A stretch of DNA of 64,000 bases, from assembly GCA_009760855.2 (NCBI GenBank), contig WPIO01000007.1:11783501-11847500 (forward strand). The letters run 5' to 3'. The DNA comes from Cristatella mucedo (taxonomy: Eukaryota; Bryozoa; Phylactolaemata; Cristatellidae). A program made the translations under genes and the position numbers. Below, piece after piece: positions 48,071-59,790 of the stretch; position 1 is the first letter of the stretch; each line of letters opens with the position of its first letter. Below the pieces are notes generated by a model that had not been told where the DNA came from, did no database searches, and was given only the letters and a program-made list of their open reading frames with translations.

Positions 48071-48098
<28 letters not shown>
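47311..48098 (+). mobile_element. LINE-A, 0.79-kb copy with recognisable insertion site
   Basis: It runs from TTTTCAGCTTCATAACATTGC to the hairpin (48021-48058) and (TTA)n at 48071-48098. It is flanked by TTATTCA on both sides, although the right-hand repeat merges with the TTA tail. It is the best-preserved LINE-A 3' part in the window. Confidence 0.92.
47369..47854 (+). pseudogene. LINE-A ORF C-terminus with intact stop
   Basis: 161 codons, open to the apparent native stop. In order it has VTSRLDFCNSLLTGLPACA, RRLQLVQNSAARLVC, HITPLLADLHWLPVKQRIDF, FRSLHSMAPAYLSDIL, AFSSYAPTAWNSLP and TFKRNLKTYLFRTAF before TGA. No RT catalytic residues are included because of 5' truncation. It serves as the reference for the C-terminal domain of this family. 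Confidence 0.9.
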
Positions 48099-48102
<4 letters not shown>

Positions 48103-48730
48103 CGCTTGAAGAATATAATCCGGTTTCATTTTACTCGTTAAATATCTACTCCTAAATGCACAGTATTCGTTGAAACTTGAACACGATGTAAGCAAGTGCT
48201 GGAATGCTATTCGGGCTTCATGTAGCAGCAGATTCTTTCAATTCAAGTTGATATTATGCCAGGCAGTTCAAAGGCATGAATTGTGTATCCCACTCGGGTA
48301 TTGGCTAAAGCTGCATGCACAGAGTCCGTTCTTATTCGCTTTCAATTTTTAATTTTTAATTGTTTCGAATCTCTCCAAAAACTAAGCCAGTCAAAGGAAT
48401 CGGCATCACCAATTACCATCAACAAAACAATCCACCTACTAAAACAATCATCGGAGCTAAAGTTTCAGGCGTGTTGAATTCATGTTGTTTTGCCAGCTGT
48501 TTATACTTAAAGCAGTACTGTGAGGCCGGCTCGTGGCAGTGCTTGTTACTTTTGTTAAACTTGCGATTTGCAACTCTTTGGTCTAATGGGTTTTAGGATT
48601 GAGGATTTTTATGTTTTGAACTTGTATGCTTCAGATGTCAGAGAGCGGTTTAATGAAGCTTTTACTGTTCTTTGGCCTCGGATTTCGATAGGACTATCCA
48701 ACATAATCCTTCAAACTGGACTGACTGGTT

Positions 48731-48830
48731 TGGTACAGTGGTTAAGGTGCTAGCCCCGATCAAGGTCTGGCTGAGATCGTGGGTTCGAGCCCCATGGCAT
48801 ATGTTAACGGGGTAGAATGCGAAAACTGGG
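48731..48830 (+). mobile_element. SINE-C-type tRNA-derived head
   Basis: The A-box region TTTGGTACAGTGGTTAAGG is at about 48729-48747 and the B box GGGTTCGAGCCCC at about 48780-48792. The spacing is longer than expected for a tRNA and no acceptor stem forms. The LINE-A-like tail is not recognisable downstream, so this may be a 3'-variant or a decayed copy. Confidence 0.65.
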
Positions 48831-49265
48831 TAAACAATCAAATTAGTCGGCTTAGTCTATGCAGCAGTCTAGCTACTATGACTTAATTATTTTTACAAAT
48901 AAAAAGGGGTTAAGGAGTAGGCATATAACATTTAATCTTTGTTGTCAGTGGCATATGTTGGCTTTACCTTGGTTTTTAAGCACCCAATAAGCAAATCGGA
49001 GAAATAGTAGAAAGCATTTTCCGATACTATTTAGGTCCACTATAAGTAGGTAATCAGTTACAGTACTAGCACGTCCAAATCCCAGTACACAATTGGTGGT
49101 GAATAACAATCCTTGGCCGATGTCTTAAAAAGACATTTTACACAGCGAATAAGAGCGAAGTAGAGCTGATATAGGACCGTGCAACGAACATGGTTAAAAT
49201 ACAGCCAATATAGATCCGAAGGTGGCAAGTAGCATACATGGTACATTGCCTGTGCACCATGTGTT

Positions 49266-49400
49266 TCACTGGTTTGGCCCGATGGTCAGGTGATCATTTT
49301 TGACGACTGAGTGGTGGGCTCGAACCCTACGGTATACGTGAAGCCTCTGACTGGAGATTAAGTTCACTTGGGGGCTATACTAAGGAATAGTATTTATATT
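49266..49400 (+). mobile_element. SINE-C copy
   Basis: A diverged A box (TGGCCCGATGGTCAGGTG) is followed by the B box GGGCTCGAACCC near 49317-49328 and ATACGTGAAGCC. The tail GACTGGAGATTAAGTTCACT with GGGGGCTATAC corresponds to the LINE-A hairpin with a shortened outer stem. Confidence 0.7.
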
Positions 49401-52400
49401 ATATGCAAAGTGCTTGTGCTCTTTAATGTCAGCATACTGATATAAGTATCCATTGAATAGAAACTTTACTTAGGTAGCCAGATGAGGCAACCGATGAACA
49501 CAAAACGCCAAGGGAAAAGTGGGATGGATCCACTGCTGCTACTACTGCAGCTTACAGCTTTGGGGTTTGGGATGCACTCAAAAGCATTGATTTAAATCGC
49601 ATTTTAAACAAAACTCTCTGGTTGACTATTCATGGCTGAAGTTGTTCTGAAGAATGAGGAGTGGTTGGTCACTTTGAGGAATGAAAAATCCGAGGTAGCT
49701 AAGCCGCATTGTTCCAGATTACCCACAACTAATAAGTGTAAAGCCAGGATTAAGCGATGCCAAAACTAGAGCAAGATATTTCTATTCACTCGGTACCAAG
49801 TCAAATTAGAGCGCACGCAATGCCCCTTCAGGTCGGTTCAAATGGCCTTTTTTAAGAATAACAACAATATAGTTGTATTATTATTATTATTTTTAAGACC
49901 CCATACTTCAGTGGTTCATGGGATGATCTTTTTCTATTTCTAGTTCACCAAGCCCGAGTGGCATTTTCTGACCAGCCCAAGATTTTCAAAAAACTGAGGC
50001 CTTTTAAGCGTCGAGTACTGAAACTGGGATAGCCAAGGCCTTTCTAAAGCTAATCTATTTATGATCAACGATCCTTAAGATTTTAACTGTTTATGTACGC
50101 TCAAAGTGTTTGCTGCTTGTGCCCGACGTCAAGCATGCTACAGCTGTTCTGCCACACCTCGAACTTTGACTTTCGCGGCTTCACTCTATGGCGGTTTTTT
50201 CAAATATCTTCATTAAAATGTCGATGAAGATGGTGAAAACGATACAGCCAGCACTAGACATAGATATAATAGCACTAGATTGTGAGTCAATTATACGTCC
50301 GTGTGTATCAAAAGCAAAAACTGAAATTTCGGTACATATGGACTTGGGCCCATGTATTCAAGAACCTCTGCAATGCCTGCAATGCCAGGTGCAACCGCTC
50401 GACCAATTTTGGTGTGTAGGCAAGAAGTGTTAGCCAAAATATTGGTGGTTCGGTGAAACGAAGCCGATCAGTGCGTGCCATTCACTGATTGACTATCGTA
50501 GTGTAATTAAATGTACAATAACGATATGATATTTGTAACATCTAATATTTCGCGTTTCATCTTAGTTTTGTCTGATATATTGGGTAATATGAGTCTAGTG
50601 GTGACTGAAAGGTTGTTATGTTGAAAACCGCACTTTGAGGGTCACGAACAAGTTTTCTATGCTCTATGAAAATAAAAAACTATGAAAAAAATCTATGCAA
50701 ATATTTCATTTAGATAAATAAATAAATTGTGACACTTCAAGGAAGTTTGCTTATTTCCGTAGATTCCGGAACCGATTAACCACGCAAAATGAGGAACGAC
50801 TGCTCAATAGCGTCTGCCACTGCTTCTAAAGCAAGGCTCTCGTAGCCATAAACTATTCGCTACGTTACTTCTGCAAATTCCAGAATCTTCGCGCCTCTTC
50901 CAGGCCGTGTGATATGCAGGCATCGTGTGGGAAACTTAAACACTTTTGTTTAGGGGACAGAATTTCAGCATTTCTCGAATTGATGTGGCCAGCAGCTCTT
51001 CACGTTTTTCTGTAAGTGTTGCAATAAATCAAAAAAGCTTACTTTCAATCAAACGTACTTAAAAAACATATAGCCAATCTTATATACGTACCTATAAAAT
51101 GAGCACTCAGTGTGGAGTAATCGCCTAATAATAAGAGACACGATTTTTGACAGCACACCGCTCCTGTTTGCTGAGCAGCAATCATTGCTCATTGGGTGTT
51201 CATGTTCAGCCTATGCAATCTGGCCCCTCAAGTAGTCCCTTCCAAACTCTTTTGCGAAGTCCCTGCAGTGGCAGGCAGCTTATGGTGGCAGTAATCCATC
51301 TCTTGCCAGGTTTCAAGATTAGAGTATCTCGGAGTTTTCAGAATTAATTTCAAATATCCATACCAGATACTACTTATTGCTTGGTGGTTTTAGCATTTAT
51401 TGTGAATTCGTGCTGAACCTGCCGTGCGCTGTAGTTTCTACTTACCCACCTCCTCTCAGCACTTATGTGCATGTACCCACTCCCGAAAACAAGTGCATAC
51501 CCCCACCCACAGCAAAGGACGCATTCCGTACACATGATTATCTAGCAATTACAGATAGCTGTCAGCTTCTATTATTACTACACTCTGCATAACTAATCTT
51601 TCATACCAGATCGTATCGAATCTCGTATCTCAATCTTTTGGCTTCAGGCTTCTCTTTTTTACTGACATAATTCGTCTGTGAATCGTGAAACTTTAAGACG
51701 CTTGATACTGTCCACAAGTGAATCCTTTATTTGCTCCTTGGGATAAATCCTTCATCAGATATTTCCTTACCTAAAATTGCTAAAGCATGGTCCATACTTT
51801 GATTAATTGGCTCCGAAGACTAAGTGCAATGCGTACCCTCACAGATGGCCGACGATTTAAGGCTTGAGTTATTTTAACTAGGGCTCCTAAGTGAAAAGCT
51901 GGTGAATCATATATAAGGTAGATATTATTACTCTTAGCTTGTCATTAAGAATACATTGTTTATATTACCAATCCACCCTAGCCAATGAACAAGATTAGCT
52001 TTTCTAGGAATATACTACAGCAATATGGTTATAGCCGCAAATTCTGATCCATGTTATCATTATTTTTAAATTCAGTCGACGCTAAGCACAACTATCGTCC
52101 TGCTGATCTAGTCTGTCTTATCTAGCTTCTTAATAAACAAACTACGAAGCATAAGAGACTCCATCCTTGCCGTAATACAACTAATGAAGTGTTAATTCTT
52201 TTTTACTTGCAGTACCTGCACGTGTGCGCTCTATTTGGCCTTATCTTGAAGTCCATCCGTGTCTTTAACAAAACTTCTAGCCCACCAGGCCACATGTATT
52301 CTTATGCGATGCCAGGATTCGGTGGATGGATGCGATGGATGCGACGCCTGGATTCGGTGGTGCTGCCTTAGGCTCAGGCTTTGTCCCTGCATTATTCAAG

Positions 52401-52955
52401 GCTTCTGTCCGACTATAAAAAAATGAACACTCGAGCAAAAAAACCTCGACAACTTCCGGGAAGTCTTCTTCCTACCATCCACGTCGAAGACAAAGGACCA
52501 GTAGTGGCTGACCAGATAGACACGAAAATAATAAATCTCTAGATTAGTAGTAGTTTCTCGTAAGGATTTAAAGTAAACACTCAGCCGTGTTAGAACCACT
52601 GAGAGGATATTGAACAACTGCATCATATCATGAACAACAAAGATCACATTCTCAGAATAATGAATTAAGCCGAGTCACTGTGGTGTTTTTACAGAATTTA
52701 TCGGCCGCCATTGAAATCAATTATAGTGAACCAGACCTTCATTAGCTTTTATAATCTCTGACAGTCACCCCTCACTTTGCAAATGGTCCAAGTTATATCT
52801 GGTTGGGCTATTTCATAGCCAAGCTGCTCATAGCAAAAGGATATTCGATGACAGCTTGAATTAAGGTCTATTCCTTCTACCTGCTTCACTTTGACTTCTT
52901 CCCATAACTTATAATTATACTTGTAATGCAATTCTTACCATTGTGATCACCAAAT
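49401..52955. other. 3.5-kb AT-rich stretch, no gene recognised
   Basis: Only short frames occur (the longest about 83 codons). A short (ATT)n near 49876-49893 has no LINE-A hairpin beside it. A small direct repeat (GGATGGATGCGATGG type) lies near 52322-52350. Confidence 0.4.
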
Positions 52956-52959
52956 ACAA

Positions 52960-53720
52960 GCTAGGCTTTTATGTATATGCAGACAATTCAAAGTATAAAG
53001 TGCTTTGATCCCTACTTGCAACTCCTAACAGCTTGTGCTGCAGACATTCACGCTTTGATGGCAGCAACAATTCGTATCTTTAATAAGGATAACAGTAACA
53101 TGATATTGGTACGGTTCAGCTTAATGTCACTCACAAGTACAACGGCTTAATCTAAAATATTGACTCCAGCAATCATTTGCCTTCAGTCTTTGCTGTGCCC
53201 TGTAAAATTTGGTTACCACATTGCGATACGATCTTTCACCAGATAACAATATCAATTATACAGTTAAGTGCATTATTAGTATTATTATTAATTCTATCAA
53301 ATTTTCGATACTTTATACTAAAAAAGTCCCGTCGTACTTATATAAGTGAGCTATAGCCAAGATAGAACGATGCATTTGTGACAGCCACATCTCGACTCAA
53401 TAATTCATTCTCAGTAGGGCCTTATTTCATTTTAAATAGCATGCGTAAAAAATAGGTCTCTACATTATGGCCATGTGAACTTCTCATTTGTGCCACTTCA
53501 TTCTGACCAGCGTTGTCTATCAAGCAGCTCGTCATATTAATGATACATTAACTTATTAATAGTTACCTTCATACTCTTGCCCAGAATATGTACCTGAAAT
53601 GATTTCTCGTCAGGCTTCAAGTTGTGGCACTCCCTCTGCTGACTAAAGCAGTTTACTGAACCCTATAAGCAATGGCGACCTTTCCCCCTTCCCAGTTTCC
53701 GCGCTATCAATGCCTGACAA
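52960..53720 (+). mobile_element. old LINE-A relic
   Basis: The palm motif survives as LGFYVYADNSK (about 52963-52995; YADD changed to YADN). DPYLQLLTACAADIHALMAA and NKDNSNMILV (about 53010-53110) align with the LAACIDDIRTWMAANFLKLN and DDKTNLLV of the coding copy. A CDSHIST and HFILTSVVYQAARHIND-like trace follows. Frames are heavily broken. Confidence 0.65.
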
Positions 53721-53975
53721 TCACTACTAGCTGTGATATGCTGATCTCCCTCAACTCGAAAATATTCCAATACTAAATACTCCGTATAGCCCACCTACTT
53801 AAAAAAAAACCAAGGTGGACACCTGTTTGATAATTTGAAGTGCTAACAAGCCATGAAATAAGCAAGCGTTTTTAATCGCCGAAACGGCTCGAGCTAATCA
53901 TTTTATAACCTAACATATATTTGAAGTCATATATAATGTGCTGAGCTATTTCGTGGTACTCAGTATGGTTTTGAA

Positions 53976-54120
53976 ACGTATCTTCATCTGTAACTCCACT
54001 CAGCTCCATAAACTAAGTAGGTGTTAGGTACGAGGAAAAATTGTTTCTGTAGCACACTCGAAGTCTAATCGGCTTTCAATTCGCTTTCGGTGGCAAAGCA
54101 ACAGGCTTGCTGTCCATTCC
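53976..54120 (-). mobile_element. LINE-B 3' fragment
   Basis: CGTATCTTCATCTGTAACTCC, then CATAAACTAAGTAGGTGTTAG and ATCGGCTTTC, match the last 150 bp of LINE-B in reverse. Confidence 0.75.
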
Positions 54121-54289
54121 TTCGATCTGGAAGGCACTGGAGTCTCAAATCAAGACTTGCATTAAAAATTGTGCTCACAAACAGATGCCCGTGTTTTGAT
54201 ATAGGCTCAGTACTGACCAGCGCCCACATTTACGACAACCATTAACAAGAATGCGACTGCAAACTGATTATCCTAGGGGCGGTCTGAGT

Positions 54290-55440
54290 TCGCAATGTAA
54301 TGTATCTCGTCTGTAGTCATGCAAAGTCACAAAATAATAAAATAATACAAAGTCATAAAGACTGCGTGGATGTTACGCTGGAGAGTTTTCTATAGCGCAC
54401 TCACAGCCTAAGCGGTTTTCCGTACGCATTCGGTAGCCAAGAGACTTCGCCTCACGCAAAAAAGAGAACGTAGGAAGCGTAGCAGAGTCAGGAGAGCAGT
54501 TGAGGTAGTGAGTAGCATGGAAGTAGCAGCTCAGGTCCGCTGAAAAGATGAGCCATAGTCGGCAGCAGGAGAGTAGATGTCGTTGCGTAAGAATTGCGAA
54601 AGTGAGTTCCACAGTCTAGGACCTGCAGAGCTAAAGCTTCTGTCGCTAACGGTCTTCAAGCTGAGGAATGGAGCAGCTAATTTATTGTCCACACAGTACC
54701 CGAGGACGCGAAGAGGCTGAAACTGGTGCCGAAGTTCAGCTAGGTACGAAGGAGCCAAGCCCTGGCGGGGCTTGAGGGTCAGCCTAAGGAACCTTGCCCT
54801 GAATCCGTTGCTCAACCGGCAGCCATCTTAGCTCTTTTAGCAAAGAAGACACGTGCTCAAACCTCTGGGACTTGAAGACTAGCCTCGCAGCCGTATTCAT
54901 AGTCAGCTGCATTGGTCTAGATGCTTTCTTCGGTAGCCCAGCCAAAAGAGAATTAAAATAATCAAACCGAGACAGAAATAAGGAGCTAGTTAAATATTTG
55001 CAAGCCACTGTGGAAGACAGCTTCTAATTGTGCATAGGGATCGGACGTGATGGCTAGCTGTAGAAGCAGTCTCCTGAATTAAGCTCTTAAAATTTAGGTA
55101 GCTGTCGAAAGCGACACCTGAATTTCGAGCACGTGGTGATGATCGCACAACAGCATAGCCCATTAGAAGAGCAAAGCCTTTTAATCCAACCGCACGCTTA
55201 GGATGTCCTATGAGCAGCAGTTCGGTTTTTATGTCTTTAGTTTCAAGAAGTTTTCCGACATCCATGATCGAATGTCATCAAAGCAAGCATTAAGCATTCA
55301 GTTTCTTAATTGCTGCAGCAGATTCCGACGGTTTGAATGGCAAATACAGCTGAGTATCGCCAGCATAAAAGTAATATCATATTCCATGGACCTTAATCAC
55401 CTTTCTCAGAGGTTGAGTATAAAAGGTTAAGACTGCAATC
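54290..55440 (-). mobile_element. LINE-B, 1.15-kb copy
   Basis: The plus strand begins with the reverse complement of the terminus (AATGTAATGTATCTCGTCTG). A duplicated CAAAGTCA/TAATAAAATAATA patch precedes the C-terminal ORF. The copy extends 5' past the catalytic region to about 55440. It is the longest LINE-B copy. Confidence 0.88.
54531..55265 (-). pseudogene. LINE-B RT and C-terminal frames, broken
   Basis: Three successive minus frames carry the coding relic. 54990-55265 has TELLLIGHPKR, SSPRARNSGVAFDSYLNFKS and ETASTASHHVR. 54784-55008 has LSRFDYFNSLLAGLPKKA and HVSSLLKELRWLPVEQRIQ. 54531-54815 has GLAPSYLAELRHQFQPLRV and AGPRLWNSLSQFLRND. Further 5' (about 55350-55380) a YAGD-like remnant stands where YADD is expected. 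Confidence 0.82.
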
Positions 55441-55989
55441 TCTGCAGTAGACTAAGATAGCACTACAGCTGGACATTAAGGACCTTTAGCTTGTCTGGTT
55501 AAGCTAGATCGATCTGAGTTTTCTAAGGAATTGAACTCTCTCCGATCAGGATTCACCTGCATTTCTTAGCAGATGAATCATGGAAATGCACGGATACTAG
55601 CCGCAAAAGCTGCATTCCAAAATAATAGCTGTGAGTTAGGATGCGATGTCAGCTGCATAATGATTACCGGCACTAGCAAATTATATATGGAGGAAAATAA
55701 ATTTTGAATCGCTGTAATAAACATTGAGCTTTTAAGTTATGCGAGTACTAAAAGGAACTTTACAAAACAAAATAAAGAGCTAATGGAGACCATCTGAGGT
55801 GGTACGGAATACCTGAGAAGAAAAACACCTTGAGCCTTGAGTGACCGGCTACAGTTTGCCACCGATCCAGCACTCAATCTTATTGTGTTGAGAATATCAA
55901 ATTATCTATTCTCAACTCATGCTTTAAAGCCAAACTTTTAAGTTTTTACTCATGTGATAAAACGTAATCCCTTTGTACAATGCTACAGA

Positions 55990-56420
55990 ATGTGTACTGT
56001 CAAGTTGGCCTACTTCTTAGCTGTTTAAGATTTTCAAACTAGGAACTTCTTAAGCATAAGTATGACGGCCAAAATCGCTCAAATATTAGTCGCAAGAAAA
56101 TGCATCGCTGCCGATCACTGTATTGAATAATCTGGCCACTTGCCTTCTATATAGTTCAGCAACTAGCTCCAAATTCAGCAGCTCTTGCGGACTGTCGTCA
56201 CCGGCGAAGATGCCATGTCATGTCACATATGTCTTAGTGAAGCCAGCTTCCTGTCAAGCATCAGATCGATTTGAAGACTCTCTTACTTACCTGATAGGTG
56301 GCCTCATGCATCTGCACCTGGCTAACTTAGCGGAAAGTCCGGCTCTATCAGCACCCGTTCCCACTAAAACTAAGACTCGACTTCAGGATGTCTTGCCTTT
56401 TCTCTAACCAAATTGAAACC
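55990..56420 (+). mobile_element. old LINE-A relic, C-terminal part
   Basis: Frame-shifted traces are in order. TVKLAYFLAV is near 55997, VQQLAPNSAALADCRHRRRC near 56152-56213, and LPVKHQIDLKTLL near 56250-56290, followed by a WPHASAPG-like segment. They correspond to STVKSAYFQLH, LQLVQNSAARLVCRERRSC and LPVKQRIDFKVLS of the coding copies. Confidence 0.6.
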
Positions 56421-57295
56421 TTTTAGCGACGGGTCTCACAGCTAACACATATATACAGAAAATTGAAATTGTGTGCCGCTTTTGATTCACCTTGAAACGA
56501 CTTTTTATCCTTTTAGTCTCAGCTTAAGTCTCGTCTGTTCCGCTCACTTTCCACTTGCCACGGTGACCGTCCTATACCTCTTTCCTTGCGCTTTTCGTAG
56601 TATCAATAATTGATTCACTGTATGCTAATATCCAAGGATCTTACTACTCGGTGGCCCGAATTGTCTTCTCGTGTGCTTTTTAAGATCATCAAAGCGTTGT
56701 ATTTGCGTGCTTTTGCATGATATGGTAAACATGAAACGTTATTTGTCATAAACTCTTGGTTATTGCTTCTCTTGCAGACAGTAGAAAAACTTCTTCAAAA
56801 TAAAGATTTTGTTCTCTTAGGATGCAGTGCAAAATGACATTAATTACAATTATTAGTAATTGTTTACTGCTTTGCTATCTTTATTAAGACCAAGCATGAG
56901 CTACCAGGTCCTATAAGTATTGCTTCAGCTCATATAATTGTTTGGTGGTTAAATTCCACCTGTTTTTCTCCTCTTCTGGGAGGTGCAATTCACGTTAATG
57001 TTCTGCCCATTTAAAAGTTCCTACATTAACGTTGTTAAATTTCTTACTAGCACTAAGACATAGAGCGCTCTCACGTGCGTTCGTGTTCGTTGCAGAATTC
57101 TTCCAAAGACCAAAGTTCTTGTGAACATCGTATACGGAAACGATACAGCTAAGATATGTTAAAAGTTATTCTGATTGTTATTTTATCATATCGCGAAAGA
57201 AATTACGTGCCTATGGATATCTAAACGCTTATCGCTTCGGGCTGCTGGGTCTCCCAAGCCGGCGGCTGCCTTTGCTAAGCCGGCGGCTTCTAACC
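56421..57295. other. no gene recognised
   Basis: AT-rich, short frames, no assigned repeat. The tandem GCCGGCGGC words at about 57257-57288 lie just before the LINE-A copy. Confidence 0.4.
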
Positions 57296-57721
57296 TGCAT
57301 GTTAGTCATGATCCTCAGCAGCTGTAATCAGTTCGTGGTGCCGGAAGTCTATTGCCCACCAGGTACCAAATCCTCCTTTATCTCAGATTTCTCCGATCTC
57401 ATTTTGATTCTGTGTGCAAGAAATCCATCCTTCCTCGTTATCGGTGATTTTACCGTTCACTTTGATAACTTATCTGACGCTTTCAGCACCGAATTTCGTG
57501 CATTGACTGACTCATTGTCTCTCGTGGCTCATGTGCATGGCCCTACCCACATCAAGGGTCACACACTCGACCAGATTTTCTCATACAACTGCACTTTTTC
57601 ATCACCAATTATTACCAAATCCTGCTTATCTGACCACATGCAGATCTCATTCAATCTACAGTGTGTGCCCATCTCCTCCTCTAAAATAACCTGTGAATCG
57701 CAGAAACCTCAAGACCCTTGA
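57272..57721 (+). pseudogene. LINE-A APE-type endonuclease, C-terminal two thirds
   Basis: A 149-codon frame has VYCPPGTKSSFISDFSD (near residue 28), the LVIGDFTVHFDN strand (GDFN-type motif with Thr in place of Asn), VHGPTHIKGHTLDQIFS and the C-terminal CLSDHMQISF. The SDH motif, a hallmark of APE-type endonucleases that nick target DNA, is intact. The N-terminal catalytic residues lie upstream of the truncation. The first ~12 codons are likely flanking sequence. Confidence 0.88.
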
Positions 57722-57959
57722 CATTGATGCTGTCCGTGCGAGAATATCTGCTTCACCCCTGCTGCTCAGTCCTCCCTCCGATCTGTCATCATTGGTAGAT
57801 AGCTACAACACGACACTAGCTGACATAATATACGAGTTTGCACCTCTGACAAAGCGCACTGTGCGCCCCCGCCCAGACGGCTTATGGTTTACCACAGACA
57901 TTAAACTAGCCAGGTCTACTAAGCGAAAGCTTGAAAAAGCAACAAAAGATCTGGACTGA
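57693..57959 (+). pseudogene. LINE-A linker between endonuclease and RT
   Basis: An 88-codon frame follows a shift near 57700. It has LDIDAVRARI, LVDSYNTTLADIIYEFAPLT, the KRTVRPRPDGLWFTTDIKLA block and STKRKLEKATKD. This is the usual basic region between the endonuclease and RT domains in CR1/L2-type elements. It ends at a premature TGA. Confidence 0.85.
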
Positions 57960-58078
57960 CTGTCCATCAAAAGGCATATGAAGACTACTGTAGGTCGTAC
58001 CAATCGATCCTAGCAAAGGCCAAGTCTAGCTTCTATAGAAAAATCGTTGAATCACAGAAGCACAATCCAAAAATTCTG

Positions 58079-58498
58079 ATGTCGACGATAAACCATCTCC
58101 TCAACCGCTGCCAGATTAGCTTCTTACCTGATGATCCTTGTGACGATCTATCTGATCGCTTCTCTCGATTCTTTGTGCAGAAGATAGACAAGATCAGGAA
58201 ATTCATCCCTGCATTGACAACATCCCCACTAGAATTGTGTTACCCGATTCCTGACTACACCTTAAGGTCTACATTTAAGCAGGTCACTAGTGATCTAGTC
58301 CTAAAGTTTGTATCCCAATCAAAGAAGACAACAAGCCCTCTGGACCCTATTCCCACTGTCTTGCTCCTACGTTGCGTTGATCTGCTGATGCTACGCATAA
58401 CTAACATAATTAAAGTACCATTTGCCTTAGGTCATGTCCCAGCACCTTTAAAAAAAGCTGTAGTCAGGCCACTTCTCAAGAAAGCGGCACAAGACTAA
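58079..58498 (+). pseudogene. LINE-A RT N-terminal region
   Basis: A 139-codon frame has LPDDPCDDLSDRFSRFFVQK, KIRKFIPAL and KKTTSPLDPIPTVLLLRCVD, which holds the SPLDPIPT motif at the RT entrance. GHVPAPLKKAVVRPLLKKA follows at its end, then an in-frame TAA where the element would read on. Confidence 0.87.
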
Positions 58499-58504
58499 AA
58501 GAAC

Positions 58505-58858
58505 TTGAGCAACGACCACCTAGTCTCCCTTGTACAATTCCTATCAAAGACACTGGAACAGGTCATGGCGGACCAGCTGAACTCATATATTGAAACTTCA
58601 AACCTTGCTAGGAAGTTCCAGTCTGGCTTCAGAGCTAATCACTCAACAGAATCAGCATTGCTTAGGGTGTATAACAACCTACTTAGGAATGCAGACGAAG
58701 GTAGAGTGTCTCTGCTTGTTTTGCTCGATCTTTCGGCAGCTATTGAAACTATAGATCACAAAGTTCTTCTAGAGCGCCTCTCATCTCGCCTGGGCATAAC
58801 TAGCACTGCTCTGTGTGCAGGTTCTATCTCAGTGGGAGACTCCAGAGTATTGACATGA
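58505..58858 (+). pseudogene. LINE-A RT fingers and motif A
   Basis: A 117-codon frame has LSKTLEQVMADQLNSYIE, FQSGFRANHSTESALLRVYN and LLVLLDLSAAIETIDHKVLL (motif A, with AIE where the family usually has AFD). It then has LSSRLGITSTAL before a frameshift near 58815. Confidence 0.88.
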
Positions 58859-59151
58859 ATGGACAAAGATCATCTGAGATACCTCTGAAATATGGGGTAC
58901 CTCAGGGCTCCGTGCTTGGTCCGGTCGTTTTCACGATTATACTCTCTCTCTCTCTTGCTGATGTGATTGCCAAGCACAATCCAGGCTTTCACTTCTATGC
59001 GGATGACACTCAGTCGTACCTTCGCTTTGATCCCTCCCAGCCTTCGAGCACCTCGAATTCTCTTAACTCACTTGCTGCATGTGTTGATGGCATCCGCACA
59101 TGGATGGAGGCAAATTTTCTAAAACTAGTGATGATAAAACTAACTAACTAG
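58813..59151 (+). pseudogene. LINE-A RT palm with YADD
   Basis: A 112-codon frame has FYLSGRLQSI, LKYGVPQGSVLGPVVF (residues 25-40), the ADVIAKHNPGFHF strand and the catalytic YADD at residues 62-65. SSTSNSLNSLAACVDGIRTW and a frameshift within KLVMIKLTN follow. Catalytic motifs B and C look intact although the gene is broken. Confidence 0.9.
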
Positions 59152-59372
59152 TTATAGGCAAACCAAGGGTGATTCAATAATTATAAAGGCTGACGCTTAA
59201 AATTGGCTCTGCCAGCATATATCCTGTCGAATCGGCTCGAAATCTAAGTGTCATACTTGAAAGTGACCTCTCGTTAGACGACCACATTAGCTCCACAGTC
59301 AAATCTGCCTACTTTCAGTTACATAGCGTTTTCAAAATTCGGGCTTGTTTAGGTAAGGATACCACGTCTAAG

Positions 59373-59790
59373 TTGGTCCGTGTATTTGTGACATCCCGTC
59401 TTGAATTATATAACTCACCTCTTGCTGGCCTATCGGCATGTGCAATCATGCGATTACAGGTGGTGCACAACTCTGCAGCTAGGCTTGCCTGTCGAAACCT
59501 TCGCAGCTGCCACATCACACTACTTCTCGCCGACCTGCACTGGCTACCAGTCAAGCAACAGTTCGATTTCAAGGTTTTTTCGCTCACTTTTAGGTCACTT
59601 CATTCTTAGGCTCCAGTCTATCTCTCAGATCTACTCCCCCACCAGGCCAAGCATCGTACCACCCGCTTTTCGGAATCCAACAGTATACCGATACCTCGCG
59701 CAAACTTCAAATCCTTCGGAGACCGTGTATTTTTTTGTATGCTCCCAAAGCCTGGAACTCCCTCCGGCCTTGCGTCAGAACATCACCTGA
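59373..59790 (+). pseudogene. LINE-A ORF C-terminal region
   Basis: Overlapping frames (59373-59609, 59401-59790) carry VRVFVTSRLELYNSPLAGLS, VVHNSAARLACRNLRSCH, LLADLHWLPVKQQFDFKVFS and FRSLHS followed by a TAG. Downstream is a diverged AWNSLP segment near 59751-59768. Confidence 0.85.

Larger units (their letters stand above)
47262..48118 (-). mobile_element. SINE-C tail split by LINE-A
   Basis: Left part 47262-47310 (TTTGTATAGCGCCCCAAGAG, then CTTAATCTTTATTCA) and right part from about 48099 (GGCGCTTGAAG). Joined, they match the SINE-C tail seen at 12.1 and 62.9 kb. The LINE-A at 47311-48098 lies exactly between them. The tRNA-like head is missing. Confidence 0.7.

Noticed and set aside
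48729-48795. Possible tRNA gene (GGTACAGTGGTTAAGG and GGGTTCGAGCCCC)
   Set aside because: Box spacing is too long and there is no acceptor stem. It matches the SINE-C head.
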